64,000 bases of DNA from Rhizobiales bacterium Y(2018) (GCA_005502925.1 SCPD01000002.1:744001-808000), one strand, 5' to 3'. Positions 27,270 through 36,030 are shown, counted from the stretch's first letter. Notes: generated from the sequence alone by a model not told the origin. Made by a program: numbers and translations.

Positions 27270-28406
27270 TCAGAATAGCTTGAGCTGCTCGCCGGGCTGC
27301 GGCGGACGCCGGAAGGCGTCGGTCGAAAGCTGGCGGCGGTTCTTGTTATAGCCTAGCCGTTGCGCCGCCATCTCGAAACGCCGGCCGATCGTCCAGGCAT
27401 AAGGTCCGGTGCCGGTGAAGCGGCGCCCGAAAGTGGAATCATTCTCCTTGCCCTGGCGGATCTGCCGGACGAGCGACATGACCTTGGCGGCGCGGTCAGG
27501 CAGCGCTTCCTCGAGCCAGGCGCGGAAGATGTCCTTCACTTCGAGCGGCAATCTCAGCACGACATAGCCGGCTTCCCGCGCGCCGGCCGCATAGCCCGCT
27601 TTCAGGATGCCTTCGATCTCGCTGTCATTGAGGCCCGGAATGATCGGTGCCGACATGACGACGGTAGGGACGCCGGCTTTCGACAGCGCCTCGATCGTGC
27701 CGAGCCTTCTGGGCGGCGTCGCGGCGCGTGGCTCCATGGCGCGGGCGAGCTTGGGATCTAGCGTCGTCACCGATACCGCCACCTTCACCAGATTGCGTTT
27801 CGCCATGTCTTCCAGGATGTCGAGATCGCGCAGCACCAGCGCCGATTTGGTGACGATGCCGACCGGATGGTTGAATTCAGAGAGCACCTCCAGGACCTGC
27901 CTTGTGATGCGGTATTCGCGCTCGATCGGCTGATAGGGATCGGTATTGGCGCCGAGCGCGATGGTCAGAGGCTGGTAATTGGGGTTCGCCAGTTCGGCCC
28001 TGAGCAGGCTCGCCGCATTGGTCTTGGCGAAGAGCTTGCTTTCGAAATCGAGCCCGGGCGAGAGGCCCATATAGGCATGAGTGGGCCTCGCATAGCAGTA
28101 GGTGCAGCCATGCTCGCAGCCGCGATAGGGATTGATCGACTGGCGGAAGGAGATGTCGGGCGAGTCGTTGGTGGTGATGATCTTCTTCGGCGTCTCCGCA
28201 TAGACCGTGGTCTTGAACGGCGGCAGCTCCTCGAGCGTCTGCCAGCCGTCATCGAAGATCTGCGTGCCGTGCCGCTCATAGCGCCCCGGCATGTTGACGA
28301 GGGCGCCCCGCCCGCGCTGCTGCTGCGGCAGGGTCGCGTAGCGGGCCGCTCCCAAGGCGGAGAGGTCGAGCCCGCTCGTCTGGCGTCTGTCGATGAGGGT
28401 CGTCAT
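27270..28406 (-). CDS. PA0069-family radical SAM protein (spore photoproduct lyase-like)
   Basis: Radical SAM enzyme of 378 residues related to SplB. The [4Fe-4S] motif is CEHGCTYC in PYRGCEHGCTYCYARPTH, near residue 100. Later blocks are ALGANTDPYQPIER and PIIPGLND. The true substrate is unknown; members are widespread in non-sporulating bacteria. I choose ATG at 28406: a -10 hexamer ends 6 bases before it and no ribosome binding site is visible, so the mRNA may be leaderless. A LexA-type box covers the -35, which suggests that the gene belongs to the SOS response and acts on damaged DNA. Confidence 0.88.
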   Translation of the reverse strand: MTTLIDRRQTSGLDLSALGAARYATLPQQQRGRGALVNMPGRYERHGTQIFDDGWQTLEELPPFKTTVYAETPKKIITTNDSPDISFRQSINPYRGCEHGCTYCYARPTHAYMGLSPGLDFESKLFAKTNAASLLRAELANPNYQPLTIALGANTDPYQPIEREYRITRQVLEVLSEFNHPVGIVTKSALVLRDLDILEDMAKRNLVKVAVSVTTLDPKLARAMEPRAATPPRRLGTIEALSKAGVPTVVMSAPIIPGLNDSEIEGILKAGYAAGAREAGYVVLRLPLEVKDIFRAWLEEALPDRAAKVMSLVRQIRQGKENDSTFGRRFTGTGPYAWTIGRRFEMAAQRLGYNKNRRQLSTDAFRRPPQPGEQLKLF

Positions 28407-28412
28407 GGGAGA

Positions 28413-28445
28413 AATATAGGCGTTCTCCCTGAACAAATCAAGAAC
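28413..28445 (-). promoter_or_regulatory. LexA-type SOS box over the promoter of the radical SAM gene
   Basis: Minus strand: TTGATT (28441-28436), 17 bases, TATATT (28418-28413). The sequence GTTCTTGATTTGTTC (28445-28431) is GTTC-N7-GTTC, the direct-repeat LexA box of alphaproteobacteria, and it contains the -35 hexamer. Confidence 0.75.
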
Positions 28446-28506
28446 AAGAACGGCCAAGCAAAACCATCGCGCGCCCGCGGGGGCGCCGACGGTTCAGCCC
28501 GCAATC

Positions 28507-29295
28507 TCAGGGCTTGGGTGTGGTGATGGCGTCCTTCAGCTCGGGATATTTGGCGGTGATGCGGTCGAACTCGCCGGATTTCGCCACGTCCTTGATGGCG
28601 GCGTCGAGCTTGGCCTTGAGGGCCGCGTCGCCCTTGCGGATGCCGGCGCCGATGCCTTCGCCCAAGACCTTCGCGTCGGTGACGCTGGCCTTGTATTCGC
28701 AGCAGCCCTTGCCGCCGTCGGTTTCGAGGAAGCCCTTCATCACCGCGGCGCTGCCGATCGTGTAGTCGATGCGTCCGGAAGCGAGGTCCTGATTGGCCTC
28801 ATCCTGGGTGGCATAGGTTTTGATCGTGGCACCGGCGGGCGCATAGTCGTCCTCCGCATGTTTGGCCGAGACGGTTGTGCCCTGGACGCCGATCGTCTTA
28901 TCGGCGAGATGCGCCGGCGTGACATCGAGATCGCCATTCTTGGGACCGACGACGAACAATGTGGTGCGGTAATAGGAATTGGAGAAATCGATGACTTCCC
29001 GGCGCTTGGGCGTGATCGACATGGCGCTCCAGATGACGTCGATCGTGTTCGACTGCAGCGCCGGGATGATGCCGTCCCAGGCCACTTCGACATAATCGCA
29101 TTTTTCATTCATCGCCTTGCATACGGCGTCGATGGCGTCGACTTCCCAGCCTACCCATTGGCCGGAAGCGTCCTTCGAGCTGAAGGGCGGAAAAGGTTCA
29201 GCCGCAAAACCGATCTTCAGATCGGCATGGGCGAGACCTGTCTGCAGCGCCGTCAGGCCGGCCGCCAGAACAAGTGCTTTGAACATTTTATGCAT
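28507..29295 (-). CDS. amino-acid-type ABC transporter substrate-binding protein (family 3), orphan
   Basis: Periplasmic binding protein of 262 residues. A signal peptide (MHKMFKALVLAAGLTALQTG, then LAHA) is followed by the family 3 pattern LKIGFAAEPFPPFSSKD and later VIWSAMSITPKRREVIDFS. The ligand is probably a polar amino acid. ATG at 29295 has GGAG 6 bases upstream; TTG at 29301 is less likely. No permease or ATPase gene is nearby, so it must work with a distant transporter or act as a sensor. A perfect 7-bp inverted repeat at 29340-29354 lies in its upstream region. Confidence 0.9.
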   Translation of the reverse strand: MHKMFKALVLAAGLTALQTGLAHADLKIGFAAEPFPPFSSKDASGQWVGWEVDAIDAVCKAMNEKCDYVEVAWDGIIPALQSNTIDVIWSAMSITPKRREVIDFSNSYYRTTLFVVGPKNGDLDVTPAHLADKTIGVQGTTVSAKHAEDDYAPAGATIKTYATQDEANQDLASGRIDYTIGSAAVMKGFLETDGGKGCCEYKASVTDAKVLGEGIGAGIRKGDAALKAKLDAAIKDVAKSGEFDRITAKYPELKDAITTPKP

Positions 29296-29339
29296 CGTCA
29301 ACTCCAGAAAGGCTTGGATAGATTCGGGCGCCGTCCGAC

Positions 29340-29354
29340 ATGCCTTTAAGGCAT
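29340..29354. promoter_or_regulatory. palindrome upstream of the binding-protein gene
   Basis: ATGCCTT-T-AAGGCAT, a perfect 7-bp inverted repeat with a one-base centre, 45 bases upstream of the start codon at 29295. Likely an operator; the binding protein is unknown. Confidence 0.4.
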
Positions 29355-29470
29355 TTGCGACGTTGTATATGACAGTATCTGTACGGGTGGTTAAATCGGC
29401 CGTCCGATATAAATTGATCGTTTGCCGCGCTTCGGAATGATCGTTTTAAGGCGACGGTGGAGGGCTGAAG

Positions 29471-30568
29471 CTAAGACCGCTTGCCGCCATGGAGCACCGC
29501 CCCGGCAAGGAGCGCGCTGAGCTCGGCCTGACGGCTGACGCCGGTCTTGGCGAAAATCGCCTTGAGATACCAGCGCACCGTTTCCCGCGTGAGCTTGAGG
29601 GCGCTGGCCGTTTCTTCCGTGCTTTTGCCTTCGGCGATGCATCGGGCGACCCGCGCTTCGGTAGGGGTCAGGTCGAAGAGCCCGCCGAGCAGCTCCGCCG
29701 CCGGCGCGCACGGACGGTCGAGCTGCGTCACCACCAGGAGGGCCTGGGCGCAAAAGAAAATATCGGCCGCCTCGCCGGGCAAGGGCAGGATATGGGCGAC
29801 GGCTGAGGGAGATCCGGGACTGGCGGGAATGGGAATCGACCGCGTCGTCGCGGCCGACGAGATTTGTTCGAGCGCCGTGCCGAGAAGCGTATTCGCCCGA
29901 CGATCCGCGGCCGCGATCTTGTCATGCGCGAGAATCATGAACTGTTCGGAGAGCCCCTCGAGCCGGTCATTGGCGGCGATCACCCGCCCGCTCTTTGCCA
30001 GCACCGCGGCCGCCAGCCCGGCGGTTCCGAGTGCCTCAACGACGGAGTTTGCCCTTTCGAGATTGAGACGGGTGGCGATGACGGCGGCACGGCCGAGATG
30101 CGGACGAATGCCGTCCAAGGCGGCAATCTTGTCGTCGGGAACCGGCCCATCAGTATAGCGCCGTTCGAGATTGAAGACGGCGATATCGCCATTGGGCATC
30201 GGAATGACGGTGCCGGCGCAGTAGCCCAGGCCGCGCGGATAGAAGAACTTCGAATAGGACAGATTGCGTTCCAGCTCTTCGGCGCCGTAGAGCTTGTCAT
30301 TGCCCACAAAACCGTGATGTTTCGCTGCCATGGCGCGCTGGAGCCACAGATTGTTGGCTTGCAGCTCGCTGTCGCGCGCGAAATCCTCCATGAGGTCGCG
30401 TAGCGCCGGTGAGCTGATCCAGCGGCCGACATTGTCGGTGCTTGCCGTCGTGCTGAAGACCGCCCCGAAACATCCGGTCATCTCCGACACGTCCTGGAGA
30501 ATACCGTCCCAGAGGTCGGGAACAATCGCGGCTTCGTAGATGCGGTCGATCAGTCTATCGTGGTCCAT
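29471..30568 (-). CDS. LuxR-type helix-turn-helix regulator
   Basis: Transcription factor of 365 residues. The C-terminal LuxR helix-turn-helix is LTPTEARVARCIAEGKSTEETASALKLTRETVRWYLK (in parts, about residues 300-340). The long N-terminal region starts MDHDRLIDRIYEAA and resembles regulators with a PAS/GAF-like sensing part. It has no acyl-homoserine-lactone binding signature that I can recognise. Start ATG at 30568 is preferred to the TTG at 30604 because the family N-terminus begins there. It is divergent from the secreted-protein cluster, with a 20-bp near-palindrome between them. Confidence 0.87.
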   Translation of the reverse strand: MDHDRLIDRIYEAAIVPDLWDGILQDVSEMTGCFGAVFSTTASTDNVGRWISSPALRDLMEDFARDSELQANNLWLQRAMAAKHHGFVGNDKLYGAEELERNLSYSKFFYPRGLGYCAGTVIPMPNGDIAVFNLERRYTDGPVPDDKIAALDGIRPHLGRAAVIATRLNLERANSVVEALGTAGLAAAVLAKSGRVIAANDRLEGLSEQFMILAHDKIAAADRRANTLLGTALEQISSAATTRSIPIPASPGSPSAVAHILPLPGEAADIFFCAQALLVVTQLDRPCAPAAELLGGLFDLTPTEARVARCIAEGKSTEETASALKLTRETVRWYLKAIFAKTGVSRQAELSALLAGAVLHGGKRS

Positions 30569-30687
30569 ACATACGCCGTCCCGAAAATTACTTCGGCCCG
30601 CCAAGCCGTCTTCATCTGATCGCCTCCCGGATGGGAGGTCAAGTCACTCTCCGCATCTGTCATGGTAGCACGGGGGCGGCTGGGTTT

Positions 30688-30707
30688 CATGGCCCATTTG
30701 GGTCATG
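30688..30707. promoter_or_regulatory. 20-bp near-palindrome between the LuxR gene and the secreted-protein genes
   Basis: CATGGCCCATTTGGGTCATG has 9-bp arms with one mismatch. Its size and position are those of a LuxR-family operator in a divergent promoter region. Confidence 0.4.
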
Positions 30708-30741
30708 CCGGCACTGGTCCGCTACCGCGACCCTGAAGCCT

Positions 30742-30758
30742 CTCGTCTGAGAGGTGCG
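30742..30758 (+). repeat. 17-bp leader repeat, copy 1
   Basis: CTCGTCTGAGAGGTGCG, identical to 31680-31696. With three bases before it, it forms the small hairpin CCTCT-N6-AGAGG. It lies 30 bases before the first secreted-protein start. Confidence 0.7.
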
Positions 30759-30788
30759 GTTTGCCCTGGATTTGGCAGACTGGCGGTC

Positions 30789-31265
30789 ATGACCAACTCC
30801 CTACATTCGCTGGCCGGGATGACATTCGCTTTCCTGGCGGCATCGTTCCTGATGGCGCCGCCGGCCGCTGCCGGCAAACCGATTACCATCCGGGACAAGC
30901 TCAATGGCCTCGATTTCCGGTACATCATCTCGCTGGATCAAAAGAAGTTCATCTGTTCGAAGCAGCAAGTCGCCGATGTGCGAAAGAAGGTCCAGGCATT
31001 TGCCCGCGCCGATCTCGGCCCGAAGACTCCGATCATCAAGCAGGAGGCGATGCGCGTCCACAAGACGAAGAGCCTGAAAGGAATATTCTTCGAATCCGCA
31101 TTTCATGCGGCCTGTGAGCAAAGCTCCCAGAAGATTGTCATCTGGGCCCTCGGCAACGCAAACAAGCCCCGCATGTCCATCAGCTATTTCCCTTACATGG
31201 GCTGGTCCTGCAAGGACCTGACGGCGGGTGAGAAGCTCGTGCCTTGTCCGGACGAGGCGAAGTAA
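30789..31265 (+). CDS. secreted protein of unknown function
   Basis: 158 residues, not recognised. A signal peptide is clear (hydrophobic segment MTFAFLAASFLMAPPAAAG). The mature part is basic (pI probably high) with three Cys in the second half and the sequence KITIRDKLNGLDF-like start (KPITIRDKLNGLDF). ATG at 30789; an in-frame GTG-type extension upstream covers the leader repeat and is not credible. It is 3 bases from the next gene, so the two are co-transcribed. All three genes of this cluster encode small exported proteins, which suggests a common envelope role; no enzyme motif is visible. Confidence 0.65.
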   Translation: MTNSLHSLAGMTFAFLAASFLMAPPAAAGKPITIRDKLNGLDFRYIISLDQKKFICSKQQVADVRKKVQAFARADLGPKTPIIKQEAMRVHKTKSLKGIFFESAFHAACEQSSQKIVIWALGNANKPRMSISYFPYMGWSCKDLTAGEKLVPCPDEAK

Positions 31266-31268
31266 CAG

Positions 31269-31631
31269 ATGCGCAGGCTGATCGGACTTCTCCCCCTCCT
31301 CTCCGTGTGGTCTGTCCCGGCGTCCGCCGAGGACGAGAACATCACGCCGAAGCTCGAAGGCGCGCTCATCGAGTTTCACAGCGGATCGATCTATCAGTTC
31401 CGGCCCAGGGGCCGTTTCGCCATGAAGGTGAAGGGCAAGGACTTCAAGGGCAAATGGCAGTTCAAATCAGGCAAGTCGCTCTTCTGCGCCACTATCACCT
31501 TCAGCTCGGGTTCCGATACGTCCTGCTACAAGATCGTCAAGCGCGGCGAGCGCTATGTCGAGATCAATGAGAGCGGCGAGGCCACCGGCTCGCCGATCAA
31601 GGACATCAAGTTCAATCACTTCAAGAAGTGA
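31269..31631 (+). CDS. small secreted protein, paralogue A of a tandem pair
   Basis: 120 residues with a signal peptide (residues 1-20, ASA cleavage region). The mature part is beta-rich with two Cys (LFCATITF and SDTSCYKIVK) that could form a disulfide. It shares the frame ENxTxKLxGALxEFxSGxxYxFxPRG...ERYVE...IKFNHFKK with the gene at 31752, so the two are tandem duplicates. The last 27 bases before and including the stop differ by a single base between the two, which points to recent duplication or gene conversion. Family and function not recognised. Confidence 0.72.
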   Translation: MRRLIGLLPLLSVWSVPASAEDENITPKLEGALIEFHSGSIYQFRPRGRFAMKVKGKDFKGKWQFKSGKSLFCATITFSSGSDTSCYKIVKRGERYVEINESGEATGSPIKDIKFNHFKK

Positions 31632-31679
31632 TCCGATCCGAATTCATCGTACTCCAGGGTGCAAAATAGCAACACGCCC

Positions 31680-31696
31680 CTCGTCTGAGAGGTGCG
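31680..31696 (+). repeat. 17-bp leader repeat, copy 2
   Basis: CTCGTCTGAGAGGTGCG, identical to 30742-30758, located 55 bases before the start of paralogue B. It shows that leader sequence as well as coding sequence is shared in this cluster. Confidence 0.7.
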
Positions 31697-31751
31697 TTCG
31701 TCGCTCCCTATGGTACATTCGATGTTATCCTAAAGGAAATTGAGGTGTTTC

Positions 31752-32102
31752 ATGCGCATCGCATGTCTGTTGTCGTTTGCTCTATTGACGGCCCCGGCCC
31801 TCGCTGCCACCGCGGAAGAGAATGTGACAGTTAAACTTCGTGGCGCTTTGGTCGAGTTCGAAAGCGGCGCGCAATACGCCTTTTACCCGAGGGGCGGTTT
31901 TCTCGTGACGGGTAACGACGGCAGCTACCGCGGGAACTGGACGTTCAAGCCCGACAGATCCGCCTACTGCGTCACCGTCGGGTCCGAGACGGCATGCCGG
32001 AGGATTGTGAAGCAAGCGGAACGCTATGTGGAGTTCGTTGAAGGCGGCGAGGTTGCCGGCGCGCCGATCAAGCGCATCAAGTTCAATCACTTCAAGAAAT
32101 GA
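31752..32102 (+). CDS. small secreted protein, paralogue B of a tandem pair
   Basis: 116 residues with a signal peptide (MRIACLLSFALLTAPALA). The mature part parallels paralogue A over its whole length, including the Cys pair (YCVTVG and TACRRIVK) and the end IKFNHFKK. ATG at 31752 has GAGG 6 bases upstream; a TTG at 31740 is in frame but unsupported. It has its own upstream region of 120 bases with the second leader repeat, so it may be transcribed separately from paralogue A. Function unknown. Confidence 0.72.
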   Translation: MRIACLLSFALLTAPALAATAEENVTVKLRGALVEFESGAQYAFYPRGGFLVTGNDGSYRGNWTFKPDRSAYCVTVGSETACRRIVKQAERYVEFVEGGEVAGAPIKRIKFNHFKK

Positions 32103-32108
32103 CCTGAA

Positions 32109-32657
32109 CTATCCCTTGCGCCGCTGCAGATGCTCGTCGAGCCTCGGCATGATCTCGACGAAGTTGCAGGGCAGGTGACGATAATCGAGCTGGCTCTTGA
32201 GGATGCCGTCCCAGCCGTCGCGGCAGGCGCCGGGTGAGCCCGGCAGGCAGAAGATGTATTTGCCCTGCGCCACGCCCGCAGTGGCGCGCGACTGCACCGT
32301 CGAGACGCCGATCTTCTGGAACGAGATCATGTGGAAGGCGACGCCGAAGCCGTCGATCTCCTTCTCGAACAACGCCCGCATCGCTTCCACCGTGACGTCG
32401 CGCCCGGTGAGGCCGGTTCCTCCGGTCGAAATGACGACGTCGAGATCGGTGCGCTTCAGCCATTTGCGGACCAGCGCGCGGATGGCGCGGACATCGTCCT
32501 TGACGATCTGGCGGTCGCTGAGCGTGTGGCCGGCTTCCTTGATGCGCAGGGCGAGCGTATCACCTGATTTGTCGGTGGCGAGCGTGCGTGTATCGGAAAC
32601 GGTGAGCACCGCGATGCGCACCGGAATGAAGGGACGGGGAGTCGAGGTCTGCGTCAT
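32109..32657 (-). CDS. moaB: molybdenum cofactor biosynthesis protein B
   Basis: Adenylates molybdopterin in the cytoplasm (MogA/MoaB function). The 182-residue protein has the substrate-binding motifs ISTGGTGLTGRDVT and LPGSPGACRDGWDGIL. The N-terminal IAVLTVSDTRTLATDKSG block is also typical. Length normal. No other cofactor gene is nearby. It ends 7 bases from the convergent paralogue B gene and begins 5 bases after the LysE-type gene on the same strand, so UDG, LysE and MoaB probably share a transcript. Confidence 0.95.
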   Translation of the reverse strand: MTQTSTPRPFIPVRIAVLTVSDTRTLATDKSGDTLALRIKEAGHTLSDRQIVKDDVRAIRALVRKWLKRTDLDVVISTGGTGLTGRDVTVEAMRALFEKEIDGFGVAFHMISFQKIGVSTVQSRATAGVAQGKYIFCLPGSPGACRDGWDGILKSQLDYRHLPCNFVEIMPRLDEHLQRRKG

Positions 32658-32662
32658 GAGAG

Positions 32663-33289
32663 TCAGCGCCGTTCGAAAGCCATGCGGGCGGCGAGGATGA
32701 GGAACAGCGAGGCCGAGAGAATAGAGAAGACGCGCGCGATGGTACGGCTCTGCGCCAGCATCTCGCCGATCTTGCCGGCGAAGGCCGCCACCAGGCAGTT
32801 GATCGCCGTGCCACCGATATTGAAGATCATGCCGAGAATGAAGAGTTGAACGAGCGGCGCGCCATTCTCCGGCCGGATGAAGGGCGGCAGGAAGGCGAAC
32901 ATGAAGATGATCGTCTTCGGATTGAACACATTGACCAGCACCCCGTCGCGCCAGGCGGCGAAGAGGCCGCGTTGCCGGCCTTCGGTCTGGAGATTGCCGA
33001 TCGGCGTGGTCAGCGTCTTGTAGGCGATCCAGACGAGATAGGCGGCACCCGCCCAGCGGATAGCATCGAAGACGGCGGGATATTGCGTCAGCACCACCGC
33101 GATGCCGAGCGCCACCAGCACCAGATGGATGAACGAGCCGGTGGCGATGCCGAAGCTCGCGGCTATCCCCGATCTGGCGCCGCCTTTGATCGACTGACCC
33201 AGCACATACATCATGTCGTTGCCGGGCGTGAGATTGAGAGTCAGCGCCGCGGTGAGGAAGACCAGAAGGTCTGTCGTGTTAATGGGCAT
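32663..33289 (-). CDS. LysE/RhtB-family amino-acid exporter
   Basis: Inner-membrane exporter of 208 residues with about six helices. The family signature [21 protein letters not shown] is at residues 21-40, and [17 protein letters not shown] lies in the middle. Substrate probably an amino acid or homoserine-lactone type compound; not determinable. ATG at 33289 lies inside the 3' end of the uracil-DNA glycosylase gene (11-base overlap). Confidence 0.93.
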   Translation of the reverse strand: MPINTTDLLVFLTAALTLNLTPGNDMMYVLGQSIKGGARSGIAASFGIATGSFIHLVLVALGIAVVLTQYPAVFDAIRWAGAAYLVWIAYKTLTTPIGNLQTEGRQRGLFAAWRDGVLVNVFNPKTIIFMFAFLPPFIRPENGAPLVQLFILGMIFNIGGTAINCLVAAFAGKIGEMLAQSRTIARVFSILSASLFLILAARMAFERR

Positions 33290-34097
33290 CGGCCTTGAGC
33301 TTCTGCTGGAGGGAAAGAAGATCGCGCCAGGCGAGCCGCTTTTGCGCCGGCTGGCGCAGCAGATAGGCGGGATGCAAGGTCGCGAGGAGGGGAATGCCGC
33401 CGAAATCGAACCAGCGGCCTCTGAGCTTCAGGATGCCTTCGGACTTGCCGATGAGACGCTGCGTCGGCGTGGCGCCGAGACACACGATGTAGCGCGGCTG
33501 CTTGATTTCGATGGCGCGCTTGAGGAAGGGCAGGCACATCAGCGTCTCCTGGTCGGTCGGCGTGCGGTTGCCGGGCGGGCGCCAGAAGATGACATTGGAA
33601 ATATAGACCGCCTCTTCCGGCTTCTCATTGTGGCGCGCCAGGCCGATGGCCTTCAGCATGCGGTCGAGAAGCTGGCCTGAGCGGCCGACGAAAGGTTTGC
33701 CCTGGATGTCCTCGTCACGTCCGGGCGCCTCGCCGATGAGCATCACCGGCGCCTCCGGATTGCCGTCGGCGAAACACAGATTGGTCGCCGTCTTCTTGAG
33801 CGGGCAGGCATCGAAGCGCATCAGCGCCTCTTCGATATCGGCGAGCGTCGCGCATTGCGCCGCCAGTGCCGCTGCGTCGCTATTGCCGGCCGGGGCCGGT
33901 GCGATGCTCGGCGGAGCGGCGGGCCGGATGAGGGAAGGGCGGGCGAGGGGAGAACTTGCCGGCCGCACCGCTTGCGGGGCCGGCGCGGCCTGCGGCGGCG
34001 GCGCCACGAGACGATTCACCGGCTCCGCACCGATGATTTCGTCCGCGCCCATCTCGACCAGCCACTCGATGGCGGCCGCTGCCTCCGCTGCCCTCAT
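33279..34097 (-). CDS. uracil-DNA glycosylase, family 4 type (Fe-S)
   Basis: Removes uracil from DNA. The 272-residue protein starts with a Pro/Ala-rich linker region (residues 30-75), then the catalytic domain. The uracil-pocket motif is [21 protein letters not shown] (in parts, residues 121-141) and the C-terminal HPAYLLR is the family 4 equivalent of motif B. Four Cys in the right order (98, 108, 188, 206) can bind the [4Fe-4S] cluster. It overlaps the LysE-type gene. Family 4 enzymes are common in alphaproteobacteria. Confidence 0.92.
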   Translation of the reverse strand: MRAAEAAAAIEWLVEMGADEIIGAEPVNRLVAPPPQAAPAPQAVRPASSPLARPSLIRPAAPPSIAPAPAGNSDAAALAAQCATLADIEEALMRFDACPLKKTATNLCFADGNPEAPVMLIGEAPGRDEDIQGKPFVGRSGQLLDRMLKAIGLARHNEKPEEAVYISNVIFWRPPGNRTPTDQETLMCLPFLKRAIEIKQPRYIVCLGATPTQRLIGKSEGILKLRGRWFDFGGIPLLATLHPAYLLRQPAQKRLAWRDLLSLQQKLKADAH

Positions 34098-34197
34098 GTC
34101 GTTTTCTTCGCCTCAAATGTCCATAAACGGTGGCTTGCACCCCCGGGTCTTGTCACTATAACAGGCCGGAAACGATTGCGCCTATAGGGAGAAGACT

Positions 34198-35859
34198 GTG
34201 GAAGACGTCCAGCGTGAAGCCATGGAGTATGACGTCGTTATCGTAGGGGCGGGGCCTGCCGGGCTCTCGGCCGCCATACGATTGAAGCAGCTCGCCGCCG
34301 AAACCGGCCATGACGTATCGGTCTGCGTTCTCGAAAAGGGCTCCGAGGTCGGCGCTCATATCCTCTCCGGCGCGGTGATGGACCCGATCGCCCTCAATGA
34401 GCTGATCCCCGACTGGAAGGAAAAGGGAGCGCCGCTCAATACCGAGGTCACCGACGACCGATTCTACGTTCTGGGGCCGCAGGGCGCCATGCGCCTGCCC
34501 AATATCATGATGCCGCCGCTCATGAACAATCACGGCAATTATGCCGTCTCGCTCGGCAATGTCTGCCGCTGGCTGGCGCAGCAGGCCGAGGCGCTGGGCG
34601 TCGAGATCTATCCGGGCTTCGCCTGTTCCGAGGTGCTCTATCGCGAGGACGGCTCGGTGAAGGGCGTCGTTGCCGGTGTCTTCGGCATCGCCAAGGACGG
34701 TTCGCACAAGGCCGATTTCCAGCCGGGCATGGAGCTCCACGGCAAATATGTCTTCATCGCCGAAGGTGTCAGGGGCTCGCTCGCCAAGGAGATCATCGCC
34801 AGGTTCAATCTGTCGGAAGGCAAGCAGCCGCAGAAATTCGGCCTCGGCATGAAGGAACTCTGGGAAGTGCTGCCGGAGAACCACAAGCCCGGCCAGGTCA
34901 CCCATACGATGGGCTGGCCGCTCGGCCTCAAAGCCGGCGGCGGCTCCTTCATGTATCATCTCGAGAACAATCTCGTATCGATCGGCTTCGTCGTTCACCT
35001 GAACTACGAGAACCCGCATCTCTTCCCCTACATGGAATTCCAGCGCTTCAAGCATCACCCGCTGATCGAGCCGGTGCTGCGCGGCGGCCGTCGCGTCGCC
35101 TATGGCGCGCGCGCCATCACCGAAGGCGGCCTGCAATCTGTGCCGAAGCTTTATTTCCCCGGTGGCGCGCTGATCGGCTGCTCGGCTGGTTTCGTCAACG
35201 TGCCGCGCATCAAGGGTTCGCATAATGCGATGAAGACCGGCATGCTCGCCGCCGAAGCGGCCTTCAAGGCGCTGCAGGCGGGGCGCGCCGGCGATGAGCT
35301 CGAAGCCTACGAGCAGGCTTACGAGAAGTCCTGGGTCTATGAGGATCTGAGCCGGGTGCGCAATGTGAAGCCGATGTGGTCGAAGCTCGGCCTGGTCGGC
35401 GGCCTGGCGCTGGGCGGCGCCGATATGTGGCTGAACCAGCTCTTCGGCTTCGGTTTCGGCACCTGGAAACACAGCAAGCCCGACTATGCCACGCTGAAGC
35501 CCGCATCCCAGATGAAGCCGATCGACTATCCGAAGCCTGATGGCATCATTTCCTTCGACCGTCTGACCAATGTGGCCTTCTCGGCGACCAATCACGAGGA
35601 AGACGAGCCGTCGCATCTGAAGCTCAAGGACCCGTCCATCCCGATCGGTGTCAATCTGCCGAACTGGGCCGAGCCGGCGCAGCGTTACTGTCCGGCCGGC
35701 GTCTATGAGGTGGTGGGCGAAGCCGGCAAGGACATGCGCTTCCAGATCAACCACCAGAACTGCGTCCACTGCAAAACCTGCGACATCAAGGATCCCTCGC
35801 AGAACATCAACTGGGTGGTGCCGCAGGGCGGCGAAGGTCCGAACTATCCGAATATGTAG
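34198..35859 (+). CDS. electron transfer flavoprotein-ubiquinone oxidoreductase
   Basis: Passes electrons from ETF (fatty-acid and amino-acid oxidation) to ubiquinone at the inner membrane. The 553-residue protein has the FAD motif VIVGAGPAGLSAAIR at residues 12-26 and FVNVPRIKGSHNAMKTG in the FAD/quinone region. The C-terminal [4Fe-4S] domain carries RYCPAGVYE and NCVHCKTCDIKDPSQN. The start is GTG at 34198 with AGGGAGA 5 bases upstream. It is a single-gene unit; etfA and etfB are not in the window. Confidence 0.96.
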   Translation: MEDVQREAMEYDVVIVGAGPAGLSAAIRLKQLAAETGHDVSVCVLEKGSEVGAHILSGAVMDPIALNELIPDWKEKGAPLNTEVTDDRFYVLGPQGAMRLPNIMMPPLMNNHGNYAVSLGNVCRWLAQQAEALGVEIYPGFACSEVLYREDGSVKGVVAGVFGIAKDGSHKADFQPGMELHGKYVFIAEGVRGSLAKEIIARFNLSEGKQPQKFGLGMKELWEVLPENHKPGQVTHTMGWPLGLKAGGGSFMYHLENNLVSIGFVVHLNYENPHLFPYMEFQRFKHHPLIEPVLRGGRRVAYGARAITEGGLQSVPKLYFPGGALIGCSAGFVNVPRIKGSHNAMKTGMLAAEAAFKALQAGRAGDELEAYEQAYEKSWVYEDLSRVRNVKPMWSKLGLVGGLALGGADMWLNQLFGFGFGTWKHSKPDYATLKPASQMKPIDYPKPDGIISFDRLTNVAFSATNHEEDEPSHLKLKDPSIPIGVNLPNWAEPAQRYCPAGVYEVVGEAGKDMRFQINHQNCVHCKTCDIKDPSQNINWVVPQGGEGPNYPNM

Positions 35860-35968
35860 CTTCCCGCCTCGAATCCGTTCGAGCTGGCTAGGAAAAAACT
35901 GCGAATCTTATTCGCGGGATTTCAACACCGCTTAGTCACACGGCCAATAAGCCCAGGTTTTCCACGAG

Positions 35969-35988
35969 TTGATTAAAGTTTTAATCAA
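35969..35988. promoter_or_regulatory. perfect AT-rich palindrome upstream of the tadG-like gene
   Basis: TTGATTAAAGTTTTAATCAA has 9-bp perfect arms and a two-base centre, in otherwise GC-rich DNA 43 bases before the tadG-like ATG. Likely an operator; the spacing does not fit CtrA (TTAA-N7-TTAA) or FNR boxes. A weak hairpin (GCGAAT/ATTCGC, 35901-35915) after the preceding gene may be its terminator. Confidence 0.5.
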
Positions 35989-36030
35989 ACTGGCAAGCCC
36001 TCGCACATGATGCCTGCCTAGTTTGCGCCC

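Noticed and set aside
34156-35769. Long open frame opposite the ETF-ubiquinone oxidoreductase gene
   Set aside because: It is the antisense shadow of a well-identified gene in GC-rich DNA; its translation is rich in Arg, His, Gly and Asp and resembles no family.
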